Origin: Pseudomonadota bacterium | GTDB lineage: Bacteria > Bdellovibrionota > UBA1018 > CAIMNF01 | Assembly: GCA_027482725.1 (NCBI GenBank) | Contig: JAIXVT010000056.1 | Location: 1-11,078 of the forward strand | Direction of reading: 5' to 3' | DNA: 11,078 bases | Shown here: piece after piece, positions 5,680-11,078 of the stretch | Position numbering within the stretch: position 1 is the first letter of the stretch | How the letters are laid out: each line of letters starts with the position of its first letter | Notes under the pieces: generated by a model | What the model was told of the DNA's origin: nothing | The model's input: only the letters and a program-made list of their open reading frames with translations | The model's database searches: none | Program-made: the position numbers and the translations under genes

Positions 5680-6975
5680 TCATGAACGCATGCGGCGCAA
5701 GACATGAAACGTCTTTTTTCCCCGGCGTAATAGGACGATTTCACCACGGATAAAGTCTTTTTCAGTCAATCGGAACGCGACATCGGTGATGCGATGTTGA
5801 TTCACGTATACCCCTCCCGCGGTAATTTCTTTCCGCGCCATTCCTTTGGACGGGCAAAGCCCCGATTTTTCTAGAGCATCAATCAACGCAATATCAACAT
5901 GGTCCACAGTCGTAGACGGTGCCGAACTCGCCAATTCGATCAATATTTCGTCATTTACTTCGCCTTTGGAGAATAGGGCTTTTGACGTTTGAATTGCCGA
6001 TTTGGCCGCGTCTGTTCCGTGAACCAATTCCACAATGGCTTCTGCAAGTTTCTTTTGTGCCAACCCCAAGGACGGATTCACGGCGTGTTCCCGAGCAATC
6101 ATTTCAATTTCGGGCAGCGTGAAAAAAGTAAGGTATTTGAGCCATAAAATCGCCTCTTCGTCCGACGCATTCACAAAAAATTGGTACAGCTGGTAAGGGG
6201 ACGTCCGGTCTGCGCTAAGCCAAACCGTGCCTTCTTCTGTCTTGCCAAATTTTTTTCCATCCTTGCGGGTAATCAAAGGGTGGGTGAGTCCGAAAGGCTG
6301 CCGGGGTTGGCGACCCATGTATGCATCTTTTTTACGGATGAAGTCAGTGCCGGAGGTGATGTTTCCCCATTGATCTGAGGCCCCGATCTGGAGGGTACAG
6401 TTCTGGTCCTCCAGTAACCGGTAAAAGTCATAAGACTGAAGCAAGGCATATGAAAACTCCGTGAACGAGATTCCCTGCGCACGATCTTCCATGCGCGCGC
6501 GCACAGAATCTTTTTGCTCCATCTGATTTACAGAAAAATGTTTGCCGATTTCCCGCAAAAAAACCAAAGGGTTCATTGAAGTATAAAAGTCCGCATTATT
6601 AATGATTTTTGCGGCATTTTTGCGCTCCGGAGAAAAATCCAAAATCTGGAGAATGCTTTTTTTTATCCCTTCGATGTTGGCTTGGACCTGGGACTCTGTA
6701 AGGAGCGCACGCTCGGAAGCCTTAAAGCTTGGATCCCCAATCATACCTGTCGCCCCACCGACAATCACAATCGGTGTGTGGCCCGCGTTCTGAAACCGCC
6801 GTAACGTCACCAGGGGCAGCAAGCTCCCAATATGTAAGGTATCCGCACTGGGATCGAATCCGCAGTACAGCACGATGGGCTGGTTTAAGTGAGTTTGGAG
6901 ATCATCGGAAGTGGTTTGATAAATGATCCCACGGGATTTCAAATCGTCCCAAAGGGACGCGGGTTGAGCTGACAT
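5680..6975 (-). CDS. tyrS: Tyrosyl-tRNA synthetase
   Basis: 431 residues, close to the usual 400-430 of bacterial TyrRS. It charges tRNA-Tyr with tyrosine using ATP. Class I signature H48-I-G-S follows C-G-F-D-P-S-A-D; the tyrosine-binding segments Y176-A-L-L-Q-S-Y-D-F and Q196-I-G-A-S-D-Q-W-G-N are intact; the KMSKS equivalent is K242-F-G-K-T. The last 70 residues form an S4-type RNA-binding domain (G-M-A-R-K-E-I-T-A-G-G-V-Y-V-N). ATG at 6975 gives the expected N-terminus; no good ribosome binding site precedes it. It lies 61 bases after the exported-protein gene on the same strand, so co-transcription is possible. No T-box is seen upstream. Complete, with no broken motif. Confidence 0.97.
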   Translation of the reverse strand: MSAQPASLWDDLKSRGIIYQTTSDDLQTHLNQPIVLYCGFDPSADTLHIGSLLPLVTLRRFQNAGHTPIVIVGGATGMIGDPSFKASERALLTESQVQANIEGIKKSILQILDFSPERKNAAKIINNADFYTSMNPLVFLREIGKHFSVNQMEQKDSVRARMEDRAQGISFTEFSYALLQSYDFYRLLEDQNCTLQIGASDQWGNITSGTDFIRKKDAYMGRQPRQPFGLTHPLITRKDGKKFGKTEEGTVWLSADRTSPYQLYQFFVNASDEEAILWLKYLTFFTLPEIEMIAREHAVNPSLGLAQKKLAEAIVELVHGTDAAKSAIQTSKALFSKGEVNDEILIELASSAPSTTVDHVDIALIDALEKSGLCPSKGMARKEITAGGVYVNQHRITDVAFRLTEKDFIRGEIVLLRRGKKTFHVLRRMRS

Positions 6976-7036
6976 TTGGCTAGGTTATCGTGCAGTGGGG
7001 CTGCTTGTCGACGTTGGGAGTGGTTCCTGGTTTGCG

Positions 7037-8092
7037 CTAGTTTTCGGCTTGAATGGCTAATTCAAATGTTCCGTTAACTCCGCCGATCTGCACGTTCTTC
7101 CGAGTCCCTGAAAAACGAACCTTATTGATCGCGCCCCCCACAATTTCAAAGTCCACGATTGGCGAATCAATGACCTCACCGTTGGATAAATTAAACAATG
7201 GAAGTTGAAATCGAATCAATCCCCCTGAATTGATGATTCCCGTACTCAGTGTCTGGGCAAAAGGAATATCGCCATTGGACGTGCCTAAGGTGATCTGAAA
7301 TTTGGTCTCTGCCCCGGAGCCACTGACCATCAACCGCACCGAAGTCAGGTGACGGTCTAAAGCATAAATCTCGTCTCCCCTGAGATTTACTTCGTTTGGA
7401 CACGATTTAGCGGTAGTGATCGAAAAGGATTTACTCGATTTACCGGGCTGTTCTCCGGATCCGCAGACGGTCTTAGCTGTAGGTTTTACAACAAGTGTTT
7501 TTGCGCCCTCAAGGCTAGGAACAGTCGAGCCCTGGGAGTTCTGACCGGAAGTCCCGGCCAACGCGCCAGCGCTCGATCCCGACCTATTTCCACTCGATGG
7601 AGTGGGATCCTGAGCAGGGCGTTGCATCTGGCCAAAAAACGTAAAAGATTCTGTGGGATTGTAAGCTACCTGTACGGGTCCAACACTCTGGGGATTATTC
7701 CATACTTGGGGTTGATAAATGCGGGGCGAATGGGCTTGTCCGGGATCGCTCGCGGGCTCTCCGATCTCTCCGCCCTCGTTGGGAACTGCGCCGTTTTGGG
7801 ATTCTGGAGTTGTCTCTCCACCTTTATCTTGAGTCGATGCTAACGGTGTTTCTTCCGGGGGTGTGGAATCTGATTTCAGGGGTTCCTCCATGCGACCCTT
7901 GGCATACGAAGGATCACTTAGGCTCGGTAAAGTTAACGTTTGTGGAGCGATTTGAGGTCCACGATAGCGCCTTTTTTTAAATTTTCCCGCAACGCGAGCT
8001 TGGGTTTCTTGGGACGGAGATCCCCCGCCTAGCCATCCGTAGGCGCCGATCCCGACAATCACTAGTGCGATAAGAAGTCCCTTTTTATTCAT
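7037..8092 (-). CDS. Exported or inner-membrane-anchored protein with low-complexity linker, unknown function
   Basis: 351 residues from ATG 8092; a TTG six bases earlier would add two residues and is less likely. N-terminus M-N-K-K then a hydrophobic stretch (about 5-21, G-L-L-I-A-L-V-I-V-G-I-G) is a signal peptide or signal anchor; no lipobox cysteine follows. A basic patch (K-F-K-K-R-R-Y-R, about 37-44) comes next, then about 150 residues rich in P, S, T, G, Q and E, probably disordered and periplasmic. The last 150 residues look like a beta-sandwich (alternating hydrophobic residues), with two cysteines (C210, C231) that could form a disulfide. I recognise no family. It lies upstream of tyrS on the same strand and diverges from gltX. 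Possible roles are envelope or surface attachment, but nothing in the sequence decides this. Confidence 0.8.
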   Translation of the reverse strand: MNKKGLLIALVIVGIGAYGWLGGGSPSQETQARVAGKFKKRRYRGPQIAPQTLTLPSLSDPSYAKGRMEEPLKSDSTPPEETPLASTQDKGGETTPESQNGAVPNEGGEIGEPASDPGQAHSPRIYQPQVWNNPQSVGPVQVAYNPTESFTFFGQMQRPAQDPTPSSGNRSGSSAGALAGTSGQNSQGSTVPSLEGAKTLVVKPTAKTVCGSGEQPGKSSKSFSITTAKSCPNEVNLRGDEIYALDRHLTSVRLMVSGSGAETKFQITLGTSNGDIPFAQTLSTGIINSGGLIRFQLPLFNLSNGEVIDSPIVDFEIVGGAINKVRFSGTRKNVQIGGVNGTFELAIQAEN

Positions 8093-8240
8093 AAACAAAC
8101 TCTATTTAGTCTCATCCGAATCGAAGCAGGGAGCGTGCCAGGGATAACTAAAAAAAACGAAAAAAACCCTCATTATTTCAGGGGTATATTTGGAGAGGCT
8201 CCGCCGGATGCCCCTTGAATCCACACACCTGTCTAATCCG

Positions 8241-8270
8241 TTTACACCCTTGGCGGGGCTCAGGTATTCT
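8241..8270 (+). promoter_or_regulatory. Possible gltX promoter close to the start codon
   Basis: TTTACA (8241-8246, five of six), an 18-base spacer and TATTCT (8265-8270, four of six) end only seven bases before ATG 8278. Transcription would then begin at or next to the A of ATG, giving a leaderless mRNA. Two A-runs (8150-8157 and 8160-8166) lie further upstream. If the true promoter is upstream, these hexamers are chance. Confidence 0.35.
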
Positions 8271-8277
8271 AGGGCTT

Positions 8278-9753
8278 ATGTCTAAACCTGTAGATTCTCA
8301 GCCCCGTCCTGTGCGGGTACGTTTTGCTCCGTCTCCTACGGGCTACCTTCATGTGGGTGGAGCGCGCACGGCTTTATACAATTTTCTTTTTGCACGTCAC
8401 CATAAGGGAACGTTTGTTTTGCGGATCGAAGACACCGACCAAGCCAGATCCACAGAGGAATCACTCAAAATGGTGCTTGAGGATTTGCGGTGGTTGGGCA
8501 TCCAGTGGGACGAAGGCCCAGATTCCCAAACCCGACAAGACCACGGCCCTTTTGGGCCTTACCGCCAAAGCCAAAGGCTAGAGATCTACAAAAAACACGC
8601 CCAGACCTTGCTCCGCACGGGCCGAGCGTATTACTGCTTTCTCACTGATGAAGAATTAGAAGCTCAACGTGCTAAAGCTACCGCTGAAAACCGACAACCT
8701 CACGTGGTGTCGCCGTATGCCGACTGGACGCTTGCCCAGGCCCAAGAAAAAATAGACTCCGGCGGCAAGGCTGTGGTGAGGTTCAAGACCAAAGGTCTTG
8801 AAAAAGACTACACGTTTCGGGACTTAATTCGCGGGGAGATCACGTTTCCTTCGGACATGGTGGGTGATTTTGTTTTACTCCGCTCTGATGGGATGCCCGT
8901 TTATAATTTTTGTTGTGCCGTGGATGATGCAGAAATGAGGATTTCGCATGTTTTTCGTGCCGAGGAGCACCTCTCCAACACGCTCCGTCAGCTCATGATC
9001 TACGAGGGATTAGGGTATTCACCACCCGAGTTTGGGCATTTGAGCCTCGTGTTGGACGAGGATCGCCAAAAACTCTCCAAGCGCAAAGGTGCGACCAGTT
9101 GTCACGAGTTTATGCGGGAGGGTTATCACCCCGAAGCTTTAAAAAATTTCATCACCCTTTTGGGATGGTCGCATCCTGAAGGGAAAGAAATTTTCACCGA
9201 GACCGAAGCCGTCCAGTGCTTTGATGGAACGCGCCTTAACCCCGCAGGTGCCGTGTTTGATGGAACCAAACTCAAGTGGATGAACGCCCAATGGTTACGC
9301 TCGCTCAGTGATGAAGATTTAATTCGGCTTGCGAATAAGTTTAATCCCGGTTGGTTTAAAGGGGTTCAGAATCCCGAGCGATTCGCTGCTTATTTAAAAA
9401 ATTACTTAGAGACGTTAAATGATATCCCGGAACTCCTTGAAATTTTCAACACCGAAGGATTTTCGGTCACACCGGAGGCACGTACATTTTTAGACACCCA
9501 TCCTTGCAAACCCGTTATCGCGGCTTGGATTTCTGCGTTATCGGATCCCAGTGTTGGCGACTTTTTAACGGTGGAGAAATTCACCGCAATTCAAGAGCTC
9601 ATCAAAAATCAGACCGGAGTAAAAGGGAAACCCTTATTTCTTTCGCTAAGAATTGCGATTTTAGGAAAAACAGAAGGCGCCGATCTCAAAATGATTATCG
9701 GTTTGTTTTCCGTGCAATCCTTACTCCGTCGGGCGCAAGCCCTCGGTCTTTAA
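8278..9753 (+). CDS. gltX: Glutamyl-tRNA synthetase
   Basis: 491 residues from ATG 8278, the family's usual size. It charges tRNA-Glu with glutamate. Class I motifs: F-A-P-S-P-T-G-Y-L-H25-V-G-G, E51-D-T-D, and K265-L-S-K-R-K-G as KMSKS. The catalytic domain and the G-L-G-Y-S-P-P-E-F-G-H segment are intact; the C-terminal third is the helical anticodon-binding part. Of the zinc-site cysteines of the E. coli enzyme, only one (Y-Y-C120) is seen, as in many zinc-free GluRSs. An upstream TTG at 8215 would add 21 residues that do not resemble the family, so ATG 8278 is preferred; ribosome binding is weak. Whether it is discriminating or also charges tRNA-Gln cannot be told here. Its last 33 bases overlap the end of the convergent gene. 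Confidence 0.96.
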   Translation: MSKPVDSQPRPVRVRFAPSPTGYLHVGGARTALYNFLFARHHKGTFVLRIEDTDQARSTEESLKMVLEDLRWLGIQWDEGPDSQTRQDHGPFGPYRQSQRLEIYKKHAQTLLRTGRAYYCFLTDEELEAQRAKATAENRQPHVVSPYADWTLAQAQEKIDSGGKAVVRFKTKGLEKDYTFRDLIRGEITFPSDMVGDFVLLRSDGMPVYNFCCAVDDAEMRISHVFRAEEHLSNTLRQLMIYEGLGYSPPEFGHLSLVLDEDRQKLSKRKGATSCHEFMREGYHPEALKNFITLLGWSHPEGKEIFTETEAVQCFDGTRLNPAGAVFDGTKLKWMNAQWLRSLSDEDLIRLANKFNPGWFKGVQNPERFAAYLKNYLETLNDIPELLEIFNTEGFSVTPEARTFLDTHPCKPVIAAWISALSDPSVGDFLTVEKFTAIQELIKNQTGVKGKPLFLSLRIAILGKTEGADLKMIIGLFSVQSLLRRAQALGL

Positions 9754-10035
9754 ATAGTGTTGCACCAACGCGTCTAAACTCAGCAGTCCTAAATGTGGCC
9801 CCTCTGCAGCACACTCCACATACGCAAGTGCGCGGTCAGGGGTCACGTCCGTAATTGCACTGCCTGTCGGTATTTCCTCCAACACGCGCAAGACTGCGCT
9901 AGACCAATCGTGGATATCAAACGGACTACGATCGATATGTTTGGCAAATCGTTCCCAAAATAAATCGGTTTGCATCTGAAACGCGGGATGTTTAGGCAAA
10001 AGACTCTGTTTCAAAGATTGGGCTCCGGGCGACAT
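9721..10035 (-). CDS. Small protein of unknown function downstream of metH
   Basis: 104 residues from ATG 10035, chosen because GGAAGG (10050-10045) lies nine bases upstream; earlier in-frame starts would run into metH. Visible features: hydrophobic helices around Q23-T-D-L-F-W-E-R-F and W39-S-S-A-V-L-R-V-L, a T/D-rich middle (I-T-D-V-T-P-D) and a helical end (L-S-L-D-A-L-V-Q-H-Y-L-K). No signal peptide, membrane segment or cysteine cluster, so it is probably soluble. It begins 17 bases after the metH stop on the same strand and is likely co-transcribed with it. Its 3' end overlaps gltX tail to tail by 33 bases. I know no family for it. The good ribosome binding site and operon-like position support a real gene. 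Confidence 0.7.
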   Translation of the reverse strand: MSPGAQSLKQSLLPKHPAFQMQTDLFWERFAKHIDRSPFDIHDWSSAVLRVLEEIPTGSAITDVTPDRALAYVECAAEGPHLGLLSLDALVQHYLKTEGLRPTE

Positions 10036-10052
10036 TCTTATTATCCTTCCGG

Positions 10053-11078
10053 CTATACCGTGTACCAACGCTCTAAATCCTTGACCGACGTGCCTTTGGC
10101 TTCAGCAATCCGCTCTAGCTGATCACCACCCACAGGACCCACTTGGAAATATTCGCTTTCTGGGTGCAGAAAAATTAATCCCGAAACCGACGACGCCGGG
10201 TTCATCGCGTAACTGGAAGTCAGCGTCACCCCTAGCGAATCATCGGGCTTAAGCCATGACCAAAGCGCTAATTTTTCAGTATGATCCGGACAAGACGGGT
10301 ATCCTAACGCCGGACGTATCCCGCGATAGGACTCTTGGATCAATTGTGTGAGCGTAAATTGATTTCGGCGCTCTAAACCGGCGGCAACCCTCAGTTCTCG
10401 GTGAACCCATTCAGCAGCCGCTTCCGCAAACCTATCCCCGAGCGCTTTGACCAATAGAGAAGAGTAGTCGTCCAGTTGCTCCTCATAAGTTTTTGCAAAT
10501 GCTTCGACGCCTTGGATAGACACGCAAAATCCGCCCAAATGATCCTGCTCCGACAAATAGTCAGACAGCGAGCGATATGCAGTATGGGGATCGATTTTCT
10601 TTTTTTGTTGTCGAGGAAACACAAAGGAAACACCTGCGGATTTCAGCGCAACAGTATCCCCTGTCTTGACTGTTTCATCAAATCCATACACGGCTTGAGT
10701 AAGAAATGCCTTTTTTTCTACGATCGCTTTAAGCAAAATTTCGGCATCGCTATAGAGCTTTCTTGCTTGCTCGCCGTACTTTTCGGACTCCAAAATTTTT
10801 GGAAACGATCCCTTAAGTTCCCAAGTCCAAAAGAACGGGGACCAATCGATCAACTCAATGAGTTCGGGTAGGGGGATGTTCTTTTGTTTCACCCCTAAAA
10901 ACGGCGCAGGAACGCGAGGCTCGGTGGTTATAAATTTCCGTTCTACAGCCTCGACATACGTCACCAAGTCACGTGTTTTTTTCTGTTGATTATAAATTTC
11001 CTTGAGCTGTTCTTGTTCTCGCTTTAAGGTCGCAAACGCATTTTTCTTTTTCTCTACGGTCGAATAGTCGTTGCACAC
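10053..11078 (-). CDS. metH: Cobalamin-dependent methionine synthase, C-terminal part with reactivation domain
   Basis: The 5' part lies beyond the right edge; 341 residues remain and the frame stays open to the end (the GTG at 11078 is an internal valine). MetH moves a methyl group from methyltetrahydrofolate to homocysteine through cobalamin. The visible region is the tail of the cobalamin-binding part (V-C-N-D-Y-S, about 1-6), a linker, then the AdoMet-binding reactivation domain, which remethylates oxidised cobalamin. Landmarks: L-I-D78-W-S-P-F-F-W-T-W, D203-D-Y-S-S, R255-P-A-L-G-Y-P-S-C-P-D-H-T-E-K, and A291-M-N-P-A-S-S-V-S-G. D78 and R255 correspond to the AdoMet contacts in E. coli MetH as I recall. 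It stops at E-R-W-Y-T-V, several residues earlier than E. coli. A short helical stretch in the middle (about 150-180) differs from E. coli. The 104-residue gene follows 17 bases later. Confidence 0.95.
   Translation of the reverse strand: MCNDYSTVEKKKNAFATLKREQEQLKEIYNQQKKTRDLVTYVEAVERKFITTEPRVPAPFLGVKQKNIPLPELIELIDWSPFFWTWELKGSFPKILESEKYGEQARKLYSDAEILLKAIVEKKAFLTQAVYGFDETVKTGDTVALKSAGVSFVFPRQQKKKIDPHTAYRSLSDYLSEQDHLGGFCVSIQGVEAFAKTYEEQLDDYSSLLVKALGDRFAEAAAEWVHRELRVAAGLERRNQFTLTQLIQESYRGIRPALGYPSCPDHTEKLALWSWLKPDDSLGVTLTSSYAMNPASSVSGLIFLHPESEYFQVGPVGGDQLERIAEAKGTSVKDLERWYTV

Noticed and set aside
8143..8185. Minus-strand intrinsic terminator made of a CCCT/AGGG hairpin followed by T-runs
   Set aside because: The stem is only four pairs with a long loop, and no minus-strand gene ends there; the T-runs are better read as A-tracts upstream of gltX.
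9504..9854. 116-residue plus-strand frame crossing the end of gltX
   Set aside because: It overlaps the gltX coding frame and has the composition of a shadow frame; the strand-opposite 104-residue gene with a good ribosome binding site is preferred.
10036..10068. Longer N-terminus for the 104-residue protein starting at 10068
   Set aside because: It would overlap the metH stop and has no ribosome binding site, while ATG 10035 has GGAAGG at a suitable distance.
1..11078. CRISPR arrays, insertion sequences, rRNA
   Set aside because: No regularly spaced repeats, transposase-like frames, terminal inverted repeats or rRNA-like sequence were seen.

Overview
The window is a compact stretch of a bacterial chromosome with moderate GC content. 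It carries housekeeping translation and one-carbon genes, plus a few accessory or unassigned genes. A HiPIP-type iron-sulfur protein, YceD, TyrRS, GluRS, a B12-dependent MetH with its reactivation domain, and a bacterial tRNA-Leu(UAA) with an encoded CCA all point to a Gram-negative, proteobacteria-like organism. Low homology to model species and weak or absent Shine-Dalgarno signals fit a Bdellovibrionota/deltaproteobacterial-type lineage, but that placement is inference and nothing here proves it.

Layout. (i) Positions 1-2698 (+): the 3' end of a HiPIP gene, then, 6 bases after its stop and in the same frame, an 851-residue alpha-helical-repeat protein ending in a HEPN-like domain with an intact R-N-x3-H motif. 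(ii) 2742-3425 (-): a YceD/DUF177 protein, convergent to the HEPN gene and without the expected rpmF downstream. (iii) 3650-4334 (+): a type II toxin-antitoxin operon (ribbon-helix-helix antitoxin, PIN toxin) with its own -10 element, an operator-like palindrome and a strong ribosome binding site. (iv) 4408-4644 (-): a tRNA-Leu(UAA) unit with promoter, trailer hairpin and intrinsic terminator. (v) 4681-5679 (+): an alpha/beta hydrolase whose stop codon abuts the stop of convergent tyrS (5680-6975, -). (vi) 7037-8092 (-): an exported or membrane-anchored low-complexity protein upstream of tyrS. (vii) 8278-9753 (+): gltX, possibly leaderless. (viii) 9721-11078 (-): the 3' part of metH followed by a 104-residue unknown protein that overlaps the end of gltX tail to tail by 33 bases.

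How the genes relate. YceD, tRNA-Leu, TyrRS and GluRS serve ribosome assembly and translation. MetH regenerates methionine. The PIN toxin and the HEPN-like protein are both candidate ribonucleases. The former belongs to a recognisable toxin-antitoxin pair. The latter is a large standalone protein with no evident antitoxin, and it is the most interesting unassigned item in the window.
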